This document shows positions 9,620 to 18,239 of a DNA stretch of 27,943 bases, piece after piece. The stretch spans positions 1-27,943 of the forward strand of contig JAJIRX010000300.1 in the NCBI GenBank assembly GCA_023853785.1, written 5' to 3'. The notes under the pieces were generated by a model. It searched no databases. It worked only from the letters and a program-made list of their open reading frames with translations, and had not been told where the DNA came from. Position 1 is the first letter of the stretch. Each line of letters begins with the position of its first letter. The position numbers and the translations under genes were made by a program. Source of the DNA: Psilocybe azurescens (taxonomy: Eukaryota; Basidiomycota; Agaricomycetes; Agaricales; Agrocybaceae).

Positions 9620-9890
9620 TAGGAAAGTTGCCAAATTAGGTGACCGTTGCCAGGAAATCATGATGTCACGGCATCAGTTTGCGTTGTTTTTGGCTCAAAC
9701 TTGGCAGGAGTGTGTAAATTTATAGGTAACCCGTGCGGTTCCATGGTGAGAAGTGAGAAAGAGAATAAGGGATCTTCTTAGAAGTGGGCCAAACTATATA
9801 CTACTGCAAAACAAGGGCTCTATGTTTGTGATTCAAACTTTGTCTAATCTAATCAATACATCAGTGACATGCAGAGAGAACTTGCCATTG
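9620..9890 (+). repeat. Direct repeat R2, second copy
   Basis: This is the counterpart of 6120-6480, without the extra ~100 bases. It ends in the satellite at 9843, so the repeat and satellite overlap in the same way in both places. Confidence 0.85.
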
Positions 9891-10605
9891 TAGACCCCAA
9901 TCAAACAAGTTTGACCGCTTATTATGAAGATCACGTGCTGACCTTGAATTGTTGTGAGGTCCTCACGTGATTATCATCAAAAATCAAAATATCCGGCTCC
10001 TGTCTAATCTAATCAATACATCTGGGATGTGCAGAGGACTTGCCCCATTCAAACAAGTTTGACCGCTTATTATGAAGATCACGTGCTGACCTTGGATTAT
10101 TGTGAGGTCCTCATGTGATTATCATCAAAAATAAAAATATCCGGCTCCTGTCTAATCTAATCAATACATCTGTGATGTGCAGAGAACTTGCCCCAATCAA
10201 ACAAGTTTGACTGCTTATTGTGAAGATCATGCTGACCTTGGATAATTATGAGGTCCTCATGTGATTATCATCAAAAATAAAAATATCCGGCTCCTGTCTA
10301 ATCTAATCAATACATTTGTGATGTGCAGAGGACTTGCCCCAATCACACAAGTTTGACTGCTTATTATGAAGATCACGTGCTGACCTTGGATTATTGTGAG
10401 GTCCCCATGTGATCACCATCAAAAATCAATAATATCTGTCTCCTGTCTAATCTAATCAATACATCTATGATGTGCAGGGAACTTGCTAGTATACACCCTA
10501 ATCAAACAAGTTTGACTGCTTATTGTGAAGATCACGTGCTGACCTTGGACTACAACAAGGTCCTCATGTGATCACCATCAAAAATCTAGAATATCTGGCT
10601 CCTTT
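9843..10605 (+). repeat. E-box hairpin satellite, block C (five tandem units)
   Basis: Units start at about 9843, 10003, 10151, 10297 and 10446, a spacing of 146-160 bp. Hairpins lie at 9929-9971, 10077-10119, 10225-10265, 10371-10414 and 10530-10573. The third unit has lost part of the left E-box (GATCATGCTGACC). Several right arms read CATGTGAT instead of CACGTGAT, a C-to-T change at the CpG. Other parts of the unit are well conserved, including AATCAAACAAGTTTGACYGC, which contains a short palindrome CAAACAAGTTTG. Confidence 0.9.
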
Positions 10606-11049
10606 GCTTGTTTGTGAACTTCTGCAGGATCATTGTAGTAGTTATGATGTTTTTTAATGTTTATAGAGAAAGAAACAGTATATAAAGATTCCAATTCATT
10701 TGGTAATTTCAGATGTATAGCCCAAAATTACATTGAATATGTTTTTTCTATATATATACAGCTATCTTTACAGAGTGGCTTCCTAAAATCATAAAAATTG
10801 GCAGGGCAGTGTATGTATACTGCAAAGAACATAACTAGGCAATAAAAAGTATTTTTTTCAACAAGGTTGATTTATAGCAGGTATAATATCAATATCTCAT
10901 AAAACAGCCTGTAGCTCAGTCAATATTTGTTGTAAAATCAAAATTTTTGAAGGAGGATGATCCTAAGGAAGGCCCAGAGCATACCTGATAGTTTTTTTGA
11001 ATTTTGAAATTTGGTCATTTTCAACCGATGTTTGACAATGGGTACCCTG
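10606..11049. other. AT-rich spacer, nothing recognised
   Basis: Poly-A/T runs and a TATATATATA stretch near 10752 are visible. No exon or shared repeat is seen. Confidence 0.4.
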
Positions 11050-11171
11050 AAGACGAAATGGCTACTTTGGATAACCCTCCAAAGTCATTTAGCCTGTACG
11101 CCCCACACTCATAGTGTAACACACAGCCTTTGCATTAAATTGCGCCCCCCCTCACCCCCAAACCCCAAAGC
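11050..11171 (+). repeat. Direct repeat A of the Coprina-like block
   Basis: It is nearly identical to 13062-13187. It contains a strong hairpin, ACTTTGGA...TCCAAAGT, and ends in CCCCCAAACCCCAAAGC. The copy starts inside what would be stem II of the hammerhead-like core seen at the other copy, so it looks 5'-truncated. Confidence 0.9.
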
Positions 11172-11240
11172 TCAAAAGCGAATAATCGATGAAATAATTA
11201 CTAGCGACTTTGTCGCGATACGCTACCCCAAACCCCAAAA
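11170..11240 (+). repeat. Direct repeat C of the Coprina-like block
   Basis: It matches 12236-12304 base for base except in the length of its C/A-rich end. In the second copy this sequence follows the reading frame, so here it sits upstream of a reading frame it should follow. That points to a joined fragment of another element copy. Confidence 0.9.
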
Positions 11241-11242
11241 AG

Positions 11243-12250
11243 GTCTTCTATGGAAGATACATCGACGATTGTCTAGGCATCGTTTATGCAGAATCAGCTA
11301 ACGACGCTCTCAATTTACTTGAGAATTCAATTCGTTTTGATGGATGTGTGATTGAATGGGCTGTTTCCGACACTGGATGTCAATTTCTCGACAGCTTCCT
11401 CTTTACAAAGTCTGGAAAACTTTGTTGGAAGCCGTATGTCAAGGCCGGAAACAATCGAGAACGAGTTCCATGGATATCGCATCACCCAATGGACGTCAAA
11501 AGAGGCGTTTACATCGGGGAGCTATCCCGGTTAGCCGTGTTATGTAGTTCAAAGGATATCTACATAGAGGCAATTAGAGACCTTAACGCTCTCTATATCA
11601 CGCGCGGCTATCCCGAAAAACTAGTCATGTCCTGGTGTAAGAAAAACATACAAGAACGTTGGGAAAAGCGGTTCGTATCGCGAACCGCAGAGCACAACGA
11701 AAGTGTTCTTGTACTTAAAACCAGATACGACAAAGTATGGAATTGGTTCTCAGCTGCCGAACTTGGTAAAGCTGTTACCGAGTACTGGTCAGAGTGGTAT
11801 ACCCGCTGAGAAAGGAGATTTTAGTATCTCCGCATCCAGACCCTTTATCAAACCTAGTGATGATGAGGTGCACGGACTCGATGATGTTAAGCCGGACCTG
11901 TTCGCGAGTGATCCCGGTTGACGGAGAAGATGTACACGTACCAGACCTTCGGAAGATAGGACTACTCGGAAGTCGTTGGATTGTGTCCCGGAAACGTAAC
12001 ACAAATCTCTTCGACCTTGCAAATGTATGGAAGAAAACAGTTTTTCGTAAACTGGATGAAAACATCGCCGAACAAGGTGGTGTCGTTCCTTTGATTCAAG
12101 ACGTTGATGAAGATCATCACTCTGATTCAGTAAAAGCTATTGAACAGAAAATTGCCGCTGACGACAGCGACAACGAGATAATACTACATCGACGATCACG
12201 GTCTCCAGACCGGGAACATCCAGAATTCGGCAGAAGCTCAAAAGCGAATA
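11243..12250 (+). pseudogene. Coprina-type Penelope-like reverse transcriptase, 5'-truncated and frameshifted
   Basis: The frame opens at VFYGRYIDDCLGIVYAES, where YIDD is the RT catalytic motif (C of the palm). It continues with CQFLDSFLF, KPYVKAGNNRERVPWISHHP, KRGVYIGELSRLAVLCSS and LYITRGYPEKLV, the order expected of the palm end and thumb in Coprina/Athena elements. The fingers and the motif carrying the other catalytic aspartate are missing. The frame stops at 11807, but AEKGDFSISASRPF continues in another frame. A second shift near 11915 leads into VDGEDVHVPDLRKIGLLGSR, WIVSRKRNTNLFDLANVWKK and an acidic tail rich in D, E and S. No endonuclease domain is seen. I infer an inactive relic. 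A domesticated short RT is unlikely given the truncation and two frameshifts. Confidence 0.75.
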
Positions 12251-12304
12251 ATCGATGAAATAATTACTAGCGACTTTGTCGCGATACGCTACCCAAACCC
12301 CAAA
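12236..12304 (+). repeat. Direct repeat D of the Coprina-like block
   Basis: It directly follows the acidic tail of the RT frame, and its first codons are read as part of that tail. It ends in ACCCAAACCCCAAACC. Confidence 0.9.
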
Positions 12305-12373
12305 CCGTATGTAATTATTAAATGCTACAGAGTGACTCACATCAACTCACAAGCACACTTTGATTCGTAATAG

Positions 12374-12403
12374 CCAAACCCAAACCCAACCCAAACCCAA
12401 ACC
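12374..12403 (+). repeat. Telomere-like CCCAAAC tract
   Basis: A 30-base run made almost wholly of CCCAAA units with one CCCAA unit. Similar shorter runs end each of the direct repeats A, B, C and D. It is not the TTAGGG/CCCTAA repeat usual in fungi, so calling it telomeric is inference from its position between retroelement pieces. Confidence 0.6.
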
Positions 12404-12409
12404 GAACTT

Positions 12410-12563
12410 ACCCAAACAGGTAACACTAACAGTCACCTCATTAGGGAAGGATATTGCTATTCGCATCGACGGTCGAATTGTCGAAACGTCTCGATCGAGT
12501 ATCTCGGATCTTACCGAACGAAGCACCGCTGGTTTAGTAAGCAAAGCCCAACACCTAGGTTAG
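12410..12563 (+). other. Unassigned open frame within the Coprina-like block
   Basis: After the telomere-like tract the frame reads QVTLTVTSLGKDIAIRIDGR, then IVETSRSSISDLTERSTAGL and ends at a TAG at 12561. It lacks an ATG in frame (the frame opens upstream within the C-rich tract). It could be a fragment of another part of the element's protein or chance. I do not recognise a domain. Confidence 0.3.
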
Positions 12564-13047
12564 TAAGCTACGCTAAGCGGCGCATCGCCCGGATTAGTAG
12601 GTTCGAACCCAGAGACTTGGCCTTGTACAAAGTAGGTCGGCCCGGGCCCGGTTCTCTTCGGATTACTGGATAGCGTTAGCGATATGAATAGACTGCTATT
12701 ATTGCAGAAGTCTATGGTCTATTCTCGACCTGGTTGGTAAGCTATTACTCGAATATGACTAACATTTTAGTCAGAATGCTAGATCGGAGCAACTCTAGCT
12801 CACGATTCATAATCAAAGTGACTCGATAACTAATCATCCACGATATTATTGGAAACGAGCTTAATCAGCTCTATTGTAATTAGTCAGTAAGACCTCTGAC
12901 GTTCCCGTTTTAGTACGAGAAAGATTACAAAGGTAATACAAAACGATTAGAAATCGATAGTCGATTCGCTAAGAATAGGCGCTTAGCTTAGTAAACACGC
13001 GCTTATTTTAGGAGCATATAGTAATATTCCTTACGTCACGATAGCTA
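12564..13047 (+). other. Probable 3' non-coding part of the Coprina-like element
   Basis: No reading frame is evident. A loose TTAGTAAG/TTAGTAGG/TTAGTCAG motif recurs at about 12533, 12559, 12591, 12749, 12880 and 12914. The segment leads directly into the hammerhead-like core and repeat B. Confidence 0.4.
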
Positions 13048-13110
13048 CTGATGAGTCTATAAAGACGAAATGGCTACTTTGGATAACCCTCCAAAGTCAT
13101 TTAGCCTGTC
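13048..13110 (+). ncRNA. Hammerhead-ribozyme-like core at the end of the retroelement
   Basis: CTGATGA (13048-13054) is followed by a GTC...GAC stem II with a 6-base loop and then GAAA (13067-13070), the invariant core order of hammerhead ribozymes. A long stem III can form (GGCTA with TAGCC, CTTTGGA with TCCAAAG), ending at GTC (13108-13110), a legal cleavage triplet. Type I hammerheads are known in Penelope-like elements. The weak point is stem I: the bases before CTGATGA and after GTC do not pair well, so activity is doubtful. Confidence 0.4.
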
Positions 13111-13187
13111 GCCCCACACTCATAGTGTAACACACAGCCTTTTGCATTAAATTGCGCCCCCCTCACCCCTCACCCCAAACCCCAAGC
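13062..13187 (+). repeat. Direct repeat B of the Coprina-like block
   Basis: This is the right-hand copy of repeat A. It continues past the hammerhead-like core and ends in CACCCCAAACCCCAAGC. The sequence beyond it is unrelated to the sequence beyond A, which marks the element's edge. Confidence 0.9.
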
Positions 13188-13204
13188 AATGGCATTCACT
13201 TTTC

Positions 13205-13665
13205 TTTCTGTCACCCAATCCTCATTGGCAATGACGAGCTAGCCCTGCAATATCTCGAGCATATCTTTCCTCCAGAGTCTGAAGGTACTTTAGATTCACA
13301 TCAACTATATCAGGTAGCACCCAGAGCCTATGGCTGCCCATTGTGCATCCTGGCCTTCCACACCACTTATGTCCAATAACTGGTGATCGGTGAGAGGATG
13401 TCTTCTTCGGCGTCCATATTCCCATTGAATATTCGCCGTCCTCGCTTTTGGTGACAGACAGTGTGGGCAGCAAGCGCGAGCTCTATCCTGCTCTTTCCAT
13501 AACTCGGATGGAAGTTAAACATAAGAGACAGTGGTTTGGTCGGAATGTCGCCGCCAGCGGCCAAACAGCTTTCTCCGAACCAAAGCATTGAGTTTGGTTC
13601 GACACCAATGGGTATTGTGGCAGGCGTACACCGTGTTCCTGGTCCCTTGAGCTTCAACACCGAAC
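13205..13665 (-). other. Unassigned coding remnant
   Basis: On the minus strand a frame reads LKLKGPGTRCTPATIPIGVE, then PNSMLWFGESCLAAGGDIPT and FNFHPSYGKSRIELALAAHT. Around 13470 the better continuation shifts frame to LSVTKSEDGEYSMGIWTPKK. The composition (GC-rich codons, mixed polar and hydrophobic residues) looks like a real protein, with one frameshift. There is no ATG at the beginning, so the 5' end is missing or lies in an unseen exon. I do not recognise the family. It sits just outside repeat B of the retroelement, so insertion may have cut it. Confidence 0.35.
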
Positions 13666-13825
13666 AATCTTGCCTTTACTCCTCATCGATATCATTGCAA
13701 GCTCTTTCATGATGTAACTCATTCGCGCCAGACCACTTCATCTGTGCCTCCATCCTCTGTGAATCTCCCCAATCTTCCTCCGTGACCGTCGTTGAGTTCT
13801 GTGAGCAAAGAGCTATTCTTTTCTT

Positions 13826-14515
13826 GTTGTAGTGTCTGACACTGTCGTGGCTCAGTCTTCCGGTACTGTTACCAGCACGAGCACACCATCGAGTACCTCA
13901 CTCCACACTATGTCTCCTTGAATCTGCTCTTGAAAACCGGTAAACAGAACCAGTCTACCACCATCGCCGACAGATTCCAGGCCTTACACCCCTGCCACCG
14001 TCTCACGAGCATCTCAGAACCGCCTACCTATCTCCCACACTTTGACTCTACATCATCATATACATCTCCATCAAGCACACCCTCGTTCTCTAAAAGCACT
14101 ACCCTCTCACTGTCCTTCCCTGGTGCAATGCCTCTAGAAAACATCCCGACCATCATTACATCGATCAACGGTCATGTTACCACTGTACGTACTCTTTTCT
14201 TCTGCTTCTAGCCACAAACCATGCATCGATTGAATACCATTAACACCCTTCTTCCTTTTCTTATTTATATCATAGTTCACATCACAACTACCCACCTCTC
14301 TTGTCGATGCTACACCAAACAACTTGGGCAGCTTCTCACGGACCGCCGTGATCGCAGGGACGACCGCGGGGCTGATCGTGCTGCTCTGCCTCGCTCGCCA
14401 TCGCCTTCAGGGAATCGGGCGGTACCGCTGTCGCGCTCACAATGTATCGAAGGTGAGGACTGTGCTGAGCCGAGGCAATGGTGGGTGGTATATTATGTAC
14501 AATTATCAATTATAG
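13826..14515 (+). CDS. Ser/Thr-rich single-pass membrane protein (Mid2-like layout), partial model
   Basis: Two exons join in phase: one open from 13918 to 14184, an intron 14185-14275 (GTACGT...CATAG), and an exon 14276-14515 with its stop. The first exon carries an S/T/P-rich stretch (STSSYTSPSSTPSFSKSTT) and NGHVTT. The second carries TPNNLGSFSRTAVIAGTTAG, then LIVLLCLA, a single transmembrane segment, followed by basic residues RHRLQGIGRYRCR as a cytoplasmic stop-transfer. Fungal wall-stress sensors and many uncharacterised basidiomycete proteins share this layout. A further S/T-rich segment (SDTVVAQSSGTVTSTSTPSS) is open at 13830-13915 but ends in TGA, so an unseen intron or a frameshift lies near 13915. 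The start codon and any signal peptide are not identified. It may be a live gene or an old copy. Confidence 0.45.
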
Positions 14516-14529
14516 TTCAGCTCTCTCAA

Positions 14530-15022
14530 TTATGATATGGATATATTATGTCATTTCCTGACAATTTTATCGAGCTAGATATGACTTTTAGACTTGATTA
14601 ATAGCCGTACTATGGTGTACGTAGCACTTCTCTAGTTTGTGCGTGAGTTTGACGCCCGTCCACGGGGATGTCGCTTTTCAGCACAGCCACCAAACGCGGC
14701 CGATCAGAACTTATATGTACTGTAGTACTTCTGTCAGAGACAGTGTACTTATTTTTAAAAGATTAAAGTACTGATAAAGCACATTCCTTTTTTTAATATC
14801 TCTTAGATATCCAAGCCTCCGCCTATGAAGAAGCAACAAGTCACTGATTCGACAATTTTTGACCATTCTCACGATTTTTTGATCACAACACAGCCATCGA
14901 AATCGCCATACTACGTAGTTGCCACAGAAATACATCTATACATGCTTATTACCTTATTATATGATACTCAGTCAAGAATCTTCCCATATACCACAAATAA
15001 AACGTATTCTCAGAAATCTGTG
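14530..15022. other. AT-rich spacer, nothing recognised
   Basis: Several 60-75 codon frames are open here by chance; none has a motif or plausible splice partner. Confidence 0.4.
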
Positions 15023-15043
15023 TCAGTGCAAAGGGTGCACTGA
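15023..15043. repeat. Perfect 8-bp hairpin
   Basis: TCAGTGCA and TGCACTGA are exact reverse complements around a 5-base AAGGG loop, followed by TGACGTGCAC. It may be a terminator-like structure, a transposon end or chance. Confidence 0.4.
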
Positions 15044-15940
15044 CGTGCACAGACCGGGATGGACATTTCTCTTTGCCCGAGTTTGGCCTATTAAGAACCT
15101 GAAGAGCCGAATATGGAGGAGAGGAGAAAGGATTTAGCAGTGGGCTCGGTGAGGACGCCTAAGTATCCTGGTTGGGATAAAGATAGCGTAAGGAACGGGA
15201 AGGCGAGTGTGAGTTCGCCGTTGCAGTTTGCAAGGACCGGAGGAACAGGAATGACATCAAATTTAAGGCTAGCTCCGGCTCAATGATTACGCCGATATGC
15301 ATGGTTCATGGTGCATCTGATTCTAACATGTATCTGTACTTTGTACGACGTTCTCCTAACGATGGTCTTATCAGAATAACTGCAATAACTGCAATACACC
15401 GAGTCGAATTGATTGTAATTATTCTGTTGGAATCTTGCATGTACTGATCTACAATGCACTACAGCTACCCAATACGTTATTTAGAATAATTATGTCTCTT
15501 TGGAATCATTGAGTATCCATTTCATGATTTGCTCTTGAAACCCTAAATCTACGCCCGTGGTTACTGTAACAGTGGGAAAAATAACAGAATCGAGGGATTC
15601 GAGTAAGGAACGGCTGCGTAGAACTGAATGAAGTTTTATGTCACTTTTGGTGCCTGTGAGAACGACGGCAATTGTAAATTGAATCGAAAACTCGGAACAA
15701 AATCAATTTGCATTGATTGAAAGGTGGCGATGGTGGTTACTTACTACCTAGCCGCTAGAATATAATTTTGACTTTTAAACACAAGCCCAACATTCTGTCG
15801 AGTACACCAAGTTTCCCGGTTCCCTCTTTTCCCTCTCGAGGCGAACCACTATCCGTGCATCTTCCATTCTATCGACTCCTCCTGTCTGTGCAGCGTCACT
15901 AGAATTGTCATTTAGACAATACTCATCCTGCAATATTGTA
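15044..15940. other. Spacer upstream of the rhodopsin-like gene
   Basis: No credible exon is seen. A pyrimidine-rich stretch (TTCCCTCTTTTCCCTCTC) lies at 15817-15837, about 110 bp before the likely start codon; such CT tracts are common in basidiomycete promoters. Confidence 0.4.
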
Positions 15941-15947
15941 TTAATCT

Positions 15948-17187
15948 ATGATTCCGTCACAACATTACCTACCCTGGAAAGGTCTACCGTCTCCAACTGC
16001 CATATTTCGAACACTGACACGTTGTTAGTGTGCATATCAATCCTCCATGGTATCGCCATCTCCTCAACATGTCTACGCCTTGAGAACCGACGTAGAACTC
16101 GGCGCCTGTGGTGGGATGACTATACCACCATTATTCCAGCCATTACCGATTGCCTAAATATCGCCATGTTGTGGTTGCGTCTGCGGAACATAACAAGTAA
16201 GTGTTCACCTAGCTGAGATGGAACATGGATCATAGCATTCTTATGTATGAATTCCTAGTATCCAGAGAAGACAGAGCATTATTCAGCTACTTTGGTTCCT
16301 CTTTCTTTGCCACAGTTAATTGGTATGTGATGTAATGGATCATTAATCACTGTTCCCATTGTCTGACGAAACATTTATAGGTGGTCTCGAATCAGCCTAG
16401 CCCTTGCAGTTGTCCGGATCACACCCGTTTGGTCAAGGTCACGACCACTGGCTATTGGCATGACCATCGCATTTTTTGTTTTTGGGTAGCACTCCTAGTC
16501 GGGATGATAGTGACATGCGCTGTCCACACCAAGTGGCAGTTTACCAATTCCCAAATTCTCATCTGTGGGCCAGCCTCTCGAGTGACAATTGGGAATACAG
16601 TTTGTGAGTCATTGCGACTTGGCAGTTTGTGCGATCAACTAGTTCTAATTAGGATTACATGGGACAGTGGATGTGATTGGTGATATCTCACTGATCGCCA
16701 TACCCCTGCATCAACTATGGGACATCAATCTTCCTGCGAACGAGCGTCTTCGGGTACGGGTGGTATTCTCTGCTAGCTCAATAACCCTGATTGGGTCTAT
16801 TGTACTCTGTACCATCTCATATGGTGGATATGTTGTTGGACCCGGGCGCTCTTGTGGTATGGCTAATGGCATGTAAGCCGAAGTGAGCTACTCTTCTCAT
16901 ATCTACAGCCACAAACTAAAACACTGATTCATTTAATTAAGCAAGCCGTAGGTATAATCACATCCAATCTACTTGTGCTGGTTTGCTGGTTTCTCGGTCG
17001 CGTTTCAAATGACCCAGGTGACATTCATATTACACCACATTGGAGTTGTCAGGAACCTGTGAGCAAACAATCAGTGCCGTCTAATTCTGTTGCCAGTCAG
17101 TCCCTATCAGCTCTAGAGGTGGCGGGTGTGCCAAAAACAGATAGTTTGTCTTCGGGTCGTAGTGGAGAAACAGGATGCAATATTTGA
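15948..17187 (+). pseudogene. Fungal rhodopsin-like multi-pass membrane protein, frameshifted
   Basis: The exons read: (1) MIPSQHYLPWKGLPSPTAIF from 15948, then after a frameshift LLVCISILHGIAISSTCLRL and RRRTRRLWWDDYTTIIPAIT to about 16196; (2) 16271-16322 ALFSYFGSSFFATVNW; (3) 16381-16603 WSRISLALAVVRITPVWSRS...MTIAFFVFG, a one-base loss, then VALLVGMIVTCAVHT and ILICGPASRVTIGNTV; (4) 16668-16882 VIGDISLIAIPLHQLWDINL and SITLIGSIVLCTISYGGYVV; (5) about 16940-17187 AVGIITSNLLVLVCWFLG and a polar tail. The RR..WWDD loop, SRISL...R and DI..D..LIAIPL motifs fit the basidiomycete rhodopsin-like integral membrane family, whose members have about seven helices and no established ligand. Introns are 57-73 bp. 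At least three indels break the frame. A partial inverted copy lies at 1095-2285. Confidence 0.65.
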
Positions 17188-18195
17188 TAATTTATGTCTT
17201 GATCGTATTTTTGGACATTGTCTATACACAGCCTAAGTGTCCAGGCTTATATTATATATAAATATTATCAATGGATTTCTTTTGGTGGCCACATTTGTGA
17301 TCCCCAAACACTGCTGCTCAAGATCCTCCAGACTGTCCCTGGTGCCCAGTAATGATAACTGCCTTCGAGTTCAGAAGGTGCTCGGCAACAATGGCAGCAA
17401 ACCAGTTTTACCTAAAAGGAAGTCTAGACCGAGAACTTGCGGACAACGCTCATGTCACGTCCGCAATGGCGTTGATGATTGCAACGGCTTCTTCATCCGA
17501 ATGGCACCGTGACGTAGAGTATACAGCTGGAGCAATGGGAGGGGGGGGCCTGGGCATCCGCGACAGCATGGTAAAAATATGTGCGTGCTTCTCCTCGTTC
17601 TGCACATAGTAACTATTGGGAAAAATCCATACGTGCTCCTCCTAGTTCTCTTATACATCATGCATCATGCACACAGTAACCTTCACATATTCACTATTCT
17701 ATGGCAGCGGCGAGAGGAAACGTGAGGGCGATAAGTGAGGGCGATAAGTGAGAAAGTATCATGTGTCGACGCCGCAGCTCGTCTATAGTCTATGCTACCT
17801 TATCAGGACACTTGGTTACAGTCTGTTATCCCTTCTACGCGCCCGCACGGGCTTTGGTGGGTCTTTTGAAGCGTTAAAGATTGTGTTATCACGTCTCTTC
17901 GTTTTCAAGGCTTGTTAATAATAATCTACACTACTTTAATCAAATTGCGAATTCAGAATCCAGGGCCAGCCAGTAATTATTAGTACAGCGACTCAGAATA
18001 GTCATTTCACACTCTCTTGTTGAATTATTGAGTTTCCGTTTCCGTCTCGAGGGTCACTCTTCATTCTTCACTGTAGCTATAATTCTCGTCTACACACCAT
18101 TGAAAAATATCAGCTTCTCCTTATTCACGCACTTTGAGTCCTTCTGTCATTTCGCTCCAATAGAAAGGTGGACAGTCCCATCAGCACCTTGCCTG
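16630..18195 (+). repeat. Right arm of the large inverted duplication
   Basis: This is the reverse-complement counterpart of 1095-2285. It includes about 360 bp (17205-17563) missing from the left arm. Within that extra segment a frame reads MAANQFYLKGSLDRELADNA and continues with HVTSAMALMIATASSSEW, which I cannot assign. The right boundary at about 18195 abuts the PCNA fragment. Confidence 0.85.
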
Positions 18196-18239
18196 ACGTG
18201 AGCGCTGGAATATCCACTCTATGCGTACATGAGTAAAGT

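Larger units (their letters stand above)
11050..13187 (+). mobile_element. Composite Coprina-like (endonuclease-deficient Penelope-like) retroelement assembly
   Basis: The block is bounded by direct repeats at 11050-11171 and 13062-13187, nearly identical over about 122 bp (GACGAAATGGCTACTTTGGA ... TTAAATTGCGCCCC). A second direct repeat pair (11170-11240 and 12236-12304) starts with GCTCAAAAGCGAATAATCGA. Each repeat ends in a C-rich run such as CCCCAAACCCC, and another such tract lies at 12374-12403. The RT is truncated exactly after one of these runs. Coprina elements of basidiomycetes are known to be telomere-associated, lack the GIY-YIG endonuclease and attach next to telomeric repeats. 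The piecewise, C-tract-joined order here fits repeated end-attachment of 5'-truncated copies. That history is inference. Confidence 0.7.

Noticed and set aside
6443..10605. CRISPR-like array
   Set aside because: The ~150-bp units are contiguous near-identical tandem copies, with no short repeats separated by unique spacers, and the context is eukaryotic.
12590..12620. GGTTCGAACCC, like a tRNA B box
   Set aside because: The flanking bases do not form a 5-bp T stem, and no anticodon arm, A box or acceptor stem is found upstream.
11050..13187. LTR retrotransposon interpretation of the flanking direct repeats
   Set aside because: The repeats lack TG...CA ends, and there is no primer-binding site, gag, integrase or RNase H; the RT motifs fit Penelope-like elements.
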